From Phaeoceros laevis (lineage: Eukaryota > Anthocerotophyta > Anthocerotopsida > Notothyladales), in contig JBNGIQ010009435.1 in assembly GCA_049999765.1 (NCBI GenBank), positions 105,071 to 149,122 on the forward strand: 44,052 bases of DNA. Reading direction: 5' to 3'. A program made the translations under genes and the position numbers. The notes beneath the pieces were generated by a model. It did no database searches and was not told the origin of the DNA. It was given only the letters and a program-made list of their open reading frames with translations. Of the stretch, positions 33,420-42,104 are shown piece after piece (the stretch's first letter is position 1; each line of letters opens with the position of its first letter).

Positions 33420-33908
33420 ATCCCGCGAGGGATACCCCAATGCTAGGGCGTGAGCCCTGCCATTGGGCCGGCGGGGGTTCGACCCCTGCCACCAGCAAAG
33501 GCCCCTCTTGCCCATCCCCCTTGCGGGGCCGGCAAGCATGGGGCCGCGTGGCAGGTTGCCACCTTGCCGGGCGTGTGCCCCTTGTGGCAGGTACCCACGC
33601 TACCGCGGGTGGCGTGCTAGCGAGAGTTTGGCGAAGTCTGGCTGGGGTGGGGCCCCTTGAGAGGAGGGGCTTGCGCGCCCTGGCACATGAGCTGTGCTGC
33701 TCGCGCACATGCTCGACGGCCTGGCGATTGGCCACGTGGTCCAGGAGCAATGGAAATCGCTGCGAAGTCTCAAGTTGGAAGTCTCAAGTTGAATTCTAGA
33801 AGCTTGGGCATAGTGGGCATGGTAAAAGAGTAGGCTCAGCAAGGATATAAAGTGTAAATGTAAACAATTTGAGTCTAATATGAAAACGTGCCAAAATTCA
33901 CTATAAAA
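33420..33908 (+). mobile_element. SINE-like insertion with target-site duplication
   Basis: A GC-rich ~490-bp segment interrupts array unit 2 and is absent from unit 3 at the same place. It is flanked by AAAAAAGTGCCTGCAA and AAAAAAGTGCCTACAA, a 16-bp duplication with one mismatch. Near its start GGGGGTTCGACCCC matches an RNA polymerase III B box of tRNA-derived SINEs, and the end is A-rich (CTATAAAAAAAAAA). It contains an internal 14-bp tandem duplication at 33764-33791. The A box is not clear. Confidence 0.75.
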
Positions 33909-34731
33909 AAAAAAGTGCCTACAAGAAGACCTCCTAGGAGGCAACTAACTGAAAAAATGTTGCTTTGTTGACATGTTGACTATTGTATATATAAAACATA
34001 CATACATACCTTGTTGTATGTGGGTATGTTTCATGTATGTCTTTATAATATGTCTTGATATGCCTTTGCTAGCTTGAGACAACATGTACTGGCGGGGGCC
34101 TACTAAATTTGCGTAGCCTGAATACAGAAAGGTGGCAGCGACAAGTCATACTTACATGTGTTGCAAAGCACAAGGCTAACCACTTTCTCGTGGCCTGACG
34201 GCGGCAATACAGTTTGTTTAAAAGTGCCAGCAGAGTGTACCTGCAATGCTAAAAAATGACTTTGCGGGCCTGGTGCTGGCTAGTCATCAATGCATAATGG
34301 GTACGTGTTGCATAATGGAATACGTGTTGTCTACCCAAGTGTTATTGCCAGCAACAAAAAACCAGATCACCTTGTGGTTTCTTGGTTATTTTATACACTT
34401 GTTTGCTCACATCCATGACATTTCCAGCTGGACAGATCTGTGAGGAGATGCATGCGAATCTGAATTAATGCTGCGGACTAAAGGTGTATATCAGATCGTC
34501 ACTTGGCATGCTAATCCTGGTCCTCTGCACTTTTTAAGTCTTCTTGAAAAGTGAGCAGGGCTGCGCAGCGAAAACCTGGGTCTTCTTGGAAAGTACCTGC
34601 TGGAGGCTAATAACCCTTTGTCATGAACGCTAACCCACGTGGTTCAGGCTCCCTGATACCACAAACAAGGAGAGTCATGCTAAAATATCTTAAACCGAAA
34701 GAGACTTACACAAACCCGACCTAATTTCCCG

Positions 34732-34740
34732 CCTACATAA
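34732..34740 (+). promoter_or_regulatory. Promoter-like box, unit 3
   Basis: CCTACATAA in the same context as in unit 2. The ATG mini-exon that should follow is missing because of the ~300-bp deletion at about 34834. Confidence 0.4.
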
Positions 34741-36006
34741 GAGCCCGCCTGCTAGAACTTTAAGCACCTTGTTTCAGTATGTCTCCTCCCTTATTTCAGT
34801 CCCTTTCCTCCCTCCCTTGCATTCTGCCTCACTTGCCTGTGAAAACCTGTTGTGTGTAAAGATGTCCCAGAAATCGCCATATCGGCTGCTGCAACAACAC
34901 AAATCAACGCACAAGGGTCTGGGAGCACAAGGCGGTCAATACTTGTGCTCCTAAATACTCAGAATGGTGCAACATGGCCTTGCCATGCTCGGGCTGTGTG
35001 ACTACATACACTTTTTTGCTGTCCAAAGCTCTGCTGCTATCGTCATTCTTCGTAGTTGCTATCTCCTTGTAAAACTTCCTAGTGAAAGCTGCTGCTGGTG
35101 ACACTTGCATCTTCATAAAAATGATGTTTCTGCCTTTAAAAGGGTGCCTGCACCAGAGATTTGGTAGCTGTTCCAAACCTGCATTGGACATGATACTGGA
35201 AAGCAAAAAAGTGCCTGCAAGAGGACCTCTTAGGAGGCAGCTGACTAGGAAAAATGTTGCTTTGTTGACATTTTGACTATTGTATATATAAAACATACAT
35301 ACATACATACCACTTTTATGTAGGTATGTCATGTGTATGTATGTATAACATGACTTGATAAATTGCCATTGAGGTGTACATTTGGAAGTCACTAATTTTG
35401 TGCGGCCTATGTGCAGACGGGGTAGCAGTAAGTCATACTTACACCCACGTTTATTGTGAACCACATACATGGCTAACCACTCTTGTGGTTTGACAACAGA
35501 AAAACTGTTTGTTTATACGATGCCAACAGGCTGTACCTATACAGCTGCGAAATGTCTTTCTGGTCCAGAGCCGGCAAGCCATTAATACATATTGGGCACA
35601 GTAATACGTGTTGTTTTTGCAAGCATTGTTGCCAGCAACGGGTAACCAAAGCACCTTGTGCTTATTAGTTTTTTACACTTGCTTGACTCACATCTGTAGC
35701 TTTTCCAGCAGGGCGAACCTGCCCAGTTGATTCTAGATGAAGGCCGATCAATGCAGCTGGATCTCAGATCAACGCTTGGCTTGCTTTTGTGTTTTCCCTG
35801 ATTACTTTACAGCCTCTTGGGATACGAACTGATTACGCAGCCATTTAGTGTGGTCCCCTGGAAGCTGCAGGCAAACATACCTTTCAACTACACTTGCCCA
35901 CGAGATTCAGGTTTAGCTAGCCACAAACAAAATGTGTGGTGCTGGTTTCTCTCCTTAACCTAAACTTATGTAATGGTTTCCCTCCAAAACAGACCCTTCC
36001 CTGCTG

Positions 36007-36160
36007 CCTACATAAACTCACTTGGACAGCACTGTTTGATAGACTCCAGGGCTTCCACTTTGTCTCCCTACTCCCAGCTCAGTGCCCTGCTCCCAGCTTA
36101 GTTCCCTGCTCACAGTGCCTTGATCAGCTGCCACAATCCCTGTCCAACATGACCCAGCAG
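36007..36160 (+). promoter_or_regulatory. Promoter-like box and ATG mini-exon, unit 4
   Basis: CCTACATAAA at 36007 and ATGACCCAGCAG at 36149-36160, followed by GT. Same arrangement as unit 2. Confidence 0.45.
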
Positions 36161-37547
36161 GTCAGCAGTTTTGGTTTTTTCTGCTTGTGATGCTTTTTTG
36201 GACTTACCATTGTGCTAGGAGGCCTGGATCTGCCAGAACGACCAGAAATCCAGCCTAGGAAACCTTTCTGGCACTGAAGAAGGAAGGTGGAGGGGCCAGT
36301 CTCACCAGCTGACAAGCCGAGCACACTTAGAAGGCTGCTTGGACCACACTGGTGATGTGACCAGCAGCTAGGAGGATGGATGTGTGTCTTTTGCCTTTTT
36401 TTTGCATAGTTTAGGCCTTGGGAAGGCCAGTCCATGCTTGCTGAATATTTGTTGTGTGTTAAGTTGTCCCTGAACTCGCCGTGCCTGCTGCTACAACAAC
36501 ACACACTGATGCACAAGGGTTAGGGGACACAAGGCTGGTCATACCTGTGCTCTCCAATGCTCAACTGGTGCTACATGACATTACCTTGCTCTGATCGTGC
36601 TTCAGCTTTGCTGCTATTATTTTTCGTGAACATTGTCACAGTGTGAAGTTTTGTTGCTTCACTTGCTGTTCACCAAATCACTGTTTCTGCCCTAAAATGG
36701 GTGCTTGCATTAGAGTTCTGGCTGCTGTCCCAAACCTGTGTAGGACATGACACTGGAAAATGCAAAAGTGCCTGCAAGAGGACCTCCTAGGAGGCAATCG
36801 ACTAGGAAAAATGTTGCTTTGTTGACATTTTGACTATTGTATATATATATAAAATATACATACACACATCCCTTTTATGTATGTATGGTATGCTATGTTA
36901 TGAAACGAAAATACTTGATTCTCGCCAATGTGTTATACTTATGGAGTTCATTAGATTTGTGCAGCCTGAATGCGGGATGGGAACAGCAGTAAGTCAGACT
37001 TACTTCCAGGTTTCTTTCAAAACGCATACATGGCTAATGACTCTTTCGTGACTCAACGGCAGAAAAATGTTTGTTTAAAATGTGCCAGCAGGATGTACCT
37101 GCACAGCCGGGAAATGCTTATTCTGGCCTAGAGCTGGCAAGGCATTAATGCATAAAGGGCACAAAAGCACGTGTCGACATACAAGTGTTGTTGCCAGCAA
37201 CGGCAAACCAGGGCATTATTGGTCTGGTTACGCTTGCTTTATTCACAGCCAATGCAATTCTAGCAGGTCAGACCTGGCAAGTTGATCATAGATCAACGCT
37301 GATAAATGCTGTTGGATTCCAGATCAACGCTTAGCCTACTTTTTGGTGTTTTAAAATGTTTTACAGCCGTCTTAGGATACGGACAGATCTTTGCAGCCAC
37401 TTGGGTGACTTCCTCGAAACCACATGCCTTCTCAATCACACCTGCCTACAAGATTCATGCTTAGCCAACTGCTTTAGGTTGCTAATTTCCCTCCTAAACC
37501 CAGACTTGTGCCTGTTTCCCTCCCAAAAAACTTGCCCTAGCTTGCTG

Positions 37548-37556
37548 CCTATAAAA
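37548..37556 (+). promoter_or_regulatory. TATA-like box, unit 5
   Basis: CCTATAAAA, the best TATA match in the array, in the same relative place as in the other units. The expected ATG falls in the assembly gap. Confidence 0.45.
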
Positions 37557-37621
37557 ACACACCTCAAACAGCACTTAGTGTGCATTTCTCAGTCTCCGCT
37601 TTGCCTCTCAGTTTCCACTTT

Positions 37622-37721
37622 NNNNNNNNNNNNNNNNNNNNNNNNNNNNNNNNNNNNNNNNNNNNNNNNNNNNNNNNNNNNNNNNNNNNNNNNNNNNNNN
37701 NNNNNNNNNNNNNNNNNNNNN
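37622..37721. other. Assembly gap, 100 N
   Basis: Exactly 100 N, the usual placeholder for a gap of unknown size. It ends the visible tandem array, so the true unit number is unknown. Confidence 1.
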
Positions 37722-37795
37722 AAGCTAAAAAAATTTAGGTCAGACCCCCATCCCATTAGTGATTCGGGGCCAGGGCGCTTATTGGCCCAGCCACT

Positions 37796-37909
37796 GACAT
37801 GTCACCGGCTCCGGGACTCAAAGAAGTCTAGGTGCACCTAAAAAAAGACCCAGACATGTCACCGGCTCCGGGACTCAAAGAAGTCTAGGTGCACCTAAAA
37901 AAAGACCCA
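37796..37909. repeat. 57-bp tandem duplication
   Basis: GACATGTCACCGGCTCCGGG... occurs at 37796-37852 and 37853-37909, identical as far as I can read. Confidence 0.93.
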
Positions 37910-38006
37910 GAGTTTTTCGCTGGTCCAGAGCCGGGCTCTAGGCTACGCAACAAATAGACCCATGTCTTTTGCGTGACTAGGCAGGCCAAGTTCCGGGTTC
38001 GAGGCT

Positions 38007-38092
38007 ACTCTGGGTCTCATGCAAACCTAGCCTCACAATCCTAGTTTTGACTCTGGGTCTCATGCAAACCTAGCCTCACAATCCTAGTTTTG
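38007..38092. repeat. 43-bp perfect tandem duplication
   Basis: ACTCTGGGTCTCATGCAAAC... occurs at 38007-38049 and again at 38050-38092. Confidence 0.93.
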
Positions 38093-38230
38093 GAGGAAGA
38101 AAACTTGACAAAGGAAGAAGTTCCGAGAACGAGGGTACACTTACAGTCGAGTAACTCGACTGTCGTTAGACCGTACGGACAGCGGTCTAGTTCCCGGGTG
38201 CGGACGGCGCACATTAGACAAAGGTGAACG

Positions 38231-38291
38231 TCTAATGAAGTAGCTAGTCTAGTTTCTAGTGTCGTTACACTAACCAGCGCACACGAAGCTG
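38231..38291. repeat. 61-bp repeat touching the left edge of gap 2
   Basis: Matches 38392-38452 with one mismatch. The two copies abut the gap on both sides. Confidence 0.95.
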
Positions 38292-38391
38292 NNNNNNNNN
38301 NNNNNNNNNNNNNNNNNNNNNNNNNNNNNNNNNNNNNNNNNNNNNNNNNNNNNNNNNNNNNNNNNNNNNNNNNNNNNNNNNNNNNNNNNNN
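38292..38391. other. Assembly gap, 100 N
   Basis: Exactly 100 N, flanked directly by a 61-bp duplicated sequence. This suggests either overlapping contig ends that were not merged or a collapsed repeat. Confidence 1.
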
Positions 38392-38452
38392 TCTAATGAA
38401 GTAGTTAGTCTAGTTTCTAGTGTCGTTACACTAACCAGCGCACACGAAGCTG
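38392..38452. repeat. 61-bp repeat touching the right edge of gap 2
   Basis: Second copy of 38231-38291. Confidence 0.95.
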
Positions 38453-39003
38453 ATCGAAAGCACAGCACAAGACTCCTTAGCATTCAGGAATAGTGACCAC
38501 CGCAGATCTTTATTTACAATTGGAGACTCTTACCCTCATTCTGGTGACCATCCAGGTGTAGTAGTGTACAGGGGAAGAAGGCAGCATCAGCCAGCCCTGC
38601 ATCATTGTTAAATCCACGACTATATAGATTCAAATGAATGTCATGTGAAGCCCCTCATGTATGAGTATACCCAGCTGTACTTCAGGTTGCTGGCCACCCT
38701 CTAGGAGAGGTTTATTTAAGAGCGTAAGTGCTCGGAGGAAAATGGCTACGAGTTCGCAGCCCAGCTGCTAGCAGGACATCGTAGACAGCTTGGACTGGCA
38801 CTTGCCGAAACATACGAGGAGGAGGAGGAGGAGAAGGATTATATATACATGTAGCTACTTAGCACTGCCGCAGGCAAAACATAGGGAGCCAGAGTAGCCG
38901 AATCTTAATAGCTCTGGGGCCACGAAGCTTCCGAGTGCTGGGAGTTGAAAAAGCTTGAGCTCAAGTTGCTTCACAATAGCAAGGCCCCGAAAGTGATCAC
39001 CAC
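38453..39003. other. 3' flank of the root-cap-domain gene
   Basis: No gene recognised. A short GGA/GAG run lies at about 38816-38836. The stretch probably holds the 3' UTR of the minus-strand gene that ends at 39004. Confidence 0.4.
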
Positions 39004-39909
39004 TTAAGAAGGGGGGCCATACCCTCTGAGGTACTTGCGCCCGTATCTGGATGACACCTCAACAGCTTGAGTCCGGTCGGTGTCTGCGTTGACGTCAAAC
39101 CGGGAATAGCGGCAGTCCGTGTGGAGGAGACCTGAGGATTCGTAGTCTGAGACAGTCCCATCCAAATATCCCTCGCCGTTTGGACCGTCCACTTGCTGCA
39201 CCAGTAGCAGATTGTTCCATACTGTTTTGTAAGATCCATCATGTCTACGACCGCGAGCATTCATGTATGTCTGCCCCAGCACTCCGTGCGCTGAGTGTGA
39301 AAGGCGGACTTGGAGCATCTCTACCGAGAGGTGGAAGAATGCGTTTGTGGCATCGCGCAGATCGGGAATCTCAGGCCTTGCAGTAAGCAGAATCTTGGCT
39401 GCACCTCTAGCAGTGAAAGTGTAGCGGTCGTACTGTGAAATTGCATCCTCGCCACTGCTGTCATAGCTGATGATGACAGCTCCGTCAACAGATCTGTAGG
39501 TATCTCCCAAAGAAAGCACAACTTCCTCACCGTCCGCTTCAATTATATCAAGAAAACTCTTGGAGTGGCTCAGATCAGCTCCATCCCTGGCATAAACAGT
39601 TACCCTGTGGACTCCAAAGAGAATGCCAAGGGATTTAATCCAGGTCCTGGTGAGGTTCTTCCCATCCTGAATGTCATAGCGGCCTTGCAAATTCATGTTG
39701 ATGTGCATTTTAGTATCAGAGAGCATGCAGTAGGTGGTGCTAGGCTCCCCCGTGAACTCGAAATTGACGCCATCCCAGCCAACAAAGTGAGGATCTCCGA
39801 AGACTCGAGCGCTGTCTACAATAGCAGCTGCCAAGCGAAGCCAACAGAGGACAAATAGCAGCGCGAGGGTCAAATTTCGCGGACAAACTGTAGACTTCAA
39901 TGCTTCCAT
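39004..39909 (-). CDS. Secreted root-cap-domain protein
   Basis: A complete 301-residue single-exon gene. The N-terminus has a signal peptide: a few charged residues, then LTLALLFVLCWLRLAAA, with cleavage likely near residue 29. The mature part opens with DPHFVGWDGVNFEFTGEPST, then CMLSDTKMHINMNLQGR and RTWIKSLGILF, and later HGVLGQTYMNARGR. These are hallmarks of the plant root cap family (Pfam Root_cap, distantly like von Willebrand D domains). Family members are extracellular or wall proteins, some expressed in root cap or during embryo maturation, with no enzymatic role known to me. The frame is undamaged. The start is chosen as the Met just before the signal peptide. The neighbouring genes suggest no pathway link. 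Confidence 0.88.
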   Translation of the reverse strand: MEALKSTVCPRNLTLALLFVLCWLRLAAAIVDSARVFGDPHFVGWDGVNFEFTGEPSTTYCMLSDTKMHINMNLQGRYDIQDGKNLTRTWIKSLGILFGVHRVTVYARDGADLSHSKSFLDIIEADGEEVVLSLGDTYRSVDGAVIISYDSSGEDAISQYDRYTFTARGAAKILLTARPEIPDLRDATNAFFHLSVEMLQVRLSHSAHGVLGQTYMNARGRRHDGSYKTVWNNLLLVQQVDGPNGEGYLDGTVSDYESSGLLHTDCRYSRFDVNADTDRTQAVEVSSRYGRKYLRGYGPPS

Positions 39910-40489
39910 CTTCCTCCTTTTTTACCAAATATCCGGAAGTCCAAGAAGTGGTGTGTAACACCGGTCCGGATGCAGGTCCCGTCAGAGGAGGGCAAACGAG
40001 AAGGAAACCGAGAAGCTCTAAGCTGCGGCGGCCTCAAGCGCTGCTGTTGAAGAATAGATGGATGCAACTTTGTAATCGGGGCGCGGGAGCACTGAAACCA
40101 AGAAGATCCGGGCGCAGCGGAGGGAACGAAGTAGAGGTCGGAAGAAAGCAGAGACAAGCGCAGCTAAAGAGATCAGAAGCGGGGAGGGCGCTTGAGCAGG
40201 GAGATCGGACAATTGCGCGCGGGACAAGAGCTGAGAATGAGCGGAATGACGCGCATCATCGCTGGCGAGGGTGAGTGCAGGGGGCGGCGGTCGGAGGCGG
40301 GAGTCCCACCAACGGCTACTCTGCACACGTGGCACTAGACCGTTCTGGACCTCTTCTACAAAGTTCGGTATTTTAAACAAGACGGAATCAAGAAACCAAG
40401 CAGCGGGGGGAAAGCGAAAACGTCTCGTCTGGGCGGTAACCTAGCGGCTCTCCGAGACTCTCATCATTATCAAATTCGCGGAATCGAGT
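39910..40489. other. Upstream region of the root-cap-domain gene
   Basis: GC-rich, with an open minus-strand frame (40380-40018) rich in Ala, Leu, Ser and Arg that looks like chance in GC-rich DNA. The promoter and 5' UTR of the minus-strand gene probably lie here. No TATA box is evident. Confidence 0.4.
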
Positions 40490-41260
40490 TCTCGTTTCGA
40501 CGACTCCAAAAAGTCTTGCACGGGCAAGAGCCCGTGCCTCGTTACTCCCTTTTTTCAAGAGGGGTCACGCGGACGTACCGATTCCGGATCCGGTTGTTTT
40601 CCCGGAACCGGATCCGGATCCGGAAACATGCGAAACCCATCTTAGAGCGGGTTCGCATGTGCCCGGTTCCGGCTCCTGAACGCACATTGCGATGAACGCA
40701 CATTGCGACAAGGAGCAGGAACGCACGTCGCGACAAAAAAATGTAAGGGGTGATCCGATAAAAAAAGCCTCATGTAGGGGTTTCCCAAAAACGCGTGGGG
40801 GGGCTTTTTTGAGATTGGTCTACAATGCTCCGGTTCCGGTAAAGCGCTCTCCACCAATCAGCGTGACGTGCTATTTTCCTTTACCAATTGGCGCGACTTA
40901 TCTTAGTTAAAGGAAACGCGTTTCTTCCAGCTAGGAAATGCGTTTCTTCCATCCAAGAAACGCAAGAAACGCGTTTCCGCGTTTTCACGTTTCGCGTTTC
41001 GAGGTTTCTAAGGGGTTTTCAAAATAATGCCTCGCGTGGAATTAAGTAATGCACGAAACGCGTTTCCGGAAGGGAAATGTGTTTCCCAAAAAGGGCCTGG
41101 ATCGTTACTTGTTACTTTGAAGTGATCCAGGCCATGCCTGATCCAGGCCTCGCATAATCCTGGCGTCGCGATCTTGACATTGCAGATTGCTCATGCCTTC
41201 ACCTGGCGTTGGCAGCAAATTGCTACCAAGGCCAGGTGAAGGCATGAGTAATTGTTGAAA
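40490..41260. repeat. Palindrome-rich interval
   Basis: No gene. Contains GCACGGGC-AAGA-GCCCGTGC (40518-40537), CCGGATCCGGTT paired with AACCGGATCCGG (40584-40617), repeated GAACGCACATTGCGA words (about 40678-40705), many AAACGCGTTTCC words (40910-41080), GGCCTGGATC paired with GATCCAGGCC (41094-41103, 41124-41133, third copy 41140-41149), and a 22-bp stem with one mismatch and a 23-nt loop (41186-41207 with 41231-41252). It may be one or more non-autonomous foldback or MITE-type elements. Ends are not defined. Confidence 0.65.
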
Positions 41261-41376
41261 TCAACAAGTATGGAGGCCATCCCCTACGCGTCCCCCATCT
41301 AGTAGTGATTGGACTACTTAACTTCGTCCCCCATCACAGTAGCAATTCAACTACTTAACTTTCCAAGTTTCTAACT

Positions 41377-41466
41377 GCCCGCCTCTACCTGGACTCCCCA
41401 TGTGCTACGTTGTTATTTAAAGCCCGCCTCTACCTGGACTCCCCATGTGCTACGTTGTTATTTAAA
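41377..41466. repeat. 45-bp perfect tandem duplication
   Basis: GCCCGCCTCTACCTGGACTC... occurs at 41377-41421 and again at 41422-41466 with no spacer. Confidence 0.95.
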
Positions 41467-41529
41467 GCATAAAATTTTAAACTAGGGTGGGGTGGAATCA
41501 TAGCATGAGCAGGCGACTTACGTTTTGAA

Positions 41530-41601
41530 CAGTTTTGACAAGCTTAAGACTCGCTTCAAATCCAGCAGTTTTGACAAGCTTAAGACTCGCTTCAAATCCA
41601 G
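41530..41601. repeat. 36-bp perfect tandem duplication
   Basis: CAGTTTTGACAAGCTTAAGA... occurs at 41530-41565 and again at 41566-41601. Confidence 0.95.
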
Positions 41602-42035
41602 CAGGTCAAGCTAGAGTCCTGCCTCATAGTTTCAAGCAAGGTGCTTCCATGGAAATGTGGCGTTCAGCCAGTCGTGGTCGCACCTGCGCATAACGCGCAA
41701 GCATGGATAGAGAGCAAGGTTGCCCTTCCTCACAGCCCGCACACCATGCCCTGCCAACTCCGTTGCTTCGGCGCTACCTCGGTTTAGTTTGTAGATGTGA
41801 TATGTTACACATCGCGCGCTGTCTTGCTGACTCGGAATTCGTGATAACTGTAGCCTAGGTTTTCAAAATATTGAAAGACCAGTCAGAAGGATGGCAGTGT
41901 GCGCTGATATAATGTTTTTTTTGTGGTTGGAGGACTTGGCTCTAGGTGTAGCCGAGTTACAGACACCCAAGGCAGTTGCTGCAGCTGAACTTGCGGTGAA
42001 CCCAACCCATGCTTCAAAAGGAGGAACTCTGCCCA
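41602..42035. other. Unassigned intergenic DNA
   Basis: No gene seen. A 64-codon plus-strand frame (41891-42085) runs into the palindrome that follows and has no recognisable motif. Confidence 0.4.
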
Positions 42036-42075
42036 TCAAATTTCAGGATTACAGTGCTGTAATCCTGAAATTTGA
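42036..42075. repeat. 19-bp perfect palindrome with 2-bp spacer
   Basis: TCAAATTTCAGGATTACAG at 42036-42054 is followed by TG and then its exact reverse complement at 42057-42075. It lies just beyond the 3' side of the minus-strand PPR gene, where it could form a strong hairpin in RNA or DNA. Confidence 0.93.
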
Positions 42076-42104
42076 AGTATGTTGAATTCTCAGTTGATTG
42101 CATT

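Larger units (their letters stand above)
30205..37621 (+). repeat. Head-to-tail array of ~1.6-kb units
   Basis: Five units, each starting at an ACATACAT...GTATGTATG inverted repeat: about 30207, 31889, 33998, 35293 and 36855. Spacings are 1682, 2109, 1295 and 1562 bp. The long one contains a ~490-bp SINE-like insertion and the short one a ~300-bp deletion, so the basic unit is about 1.6 kb. Units 2 and 3 are near-identical; units 1, 4 and 5 are more diverged. Shared blocks include GGATCTGCCAGAACGACCAG and CTGGCACTGAAGAAGGAAGG. The last unit runs into an assembly gap. No long open frame is present. Confidence 0.85.

Noticed and set aside
33421-33500. A genuine tRNA gene
   Set aside because: The B-box-like word is present, but I could not fold a cloverleaf, and the target-site duplication and A-rich end point to a SINE.
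33124-33750. 208-codon minus-strand open frame
   Set aside because: It spans the junction between array unit and SINE insertion, so it cannot be one old gene.
30205-37621. Hammerhead ribozyme in the tandem units, as reported in some Penelope-like pseudo-LTRs
   Set aside because: I looked for the CTGATGA...GAAA core. The nearest match (AGCTGATGCTTCATGAAAGC, about 33271) lacks the required core base and is not conserved in the other units. A covariance search would be decisive.
40018-40380. 120-codon frame upstream of the root-cap-domain gene
   Set aside because: Alanine/arginine-rich translation of GC-rich DNA in the probable promoter/5' UTR region.
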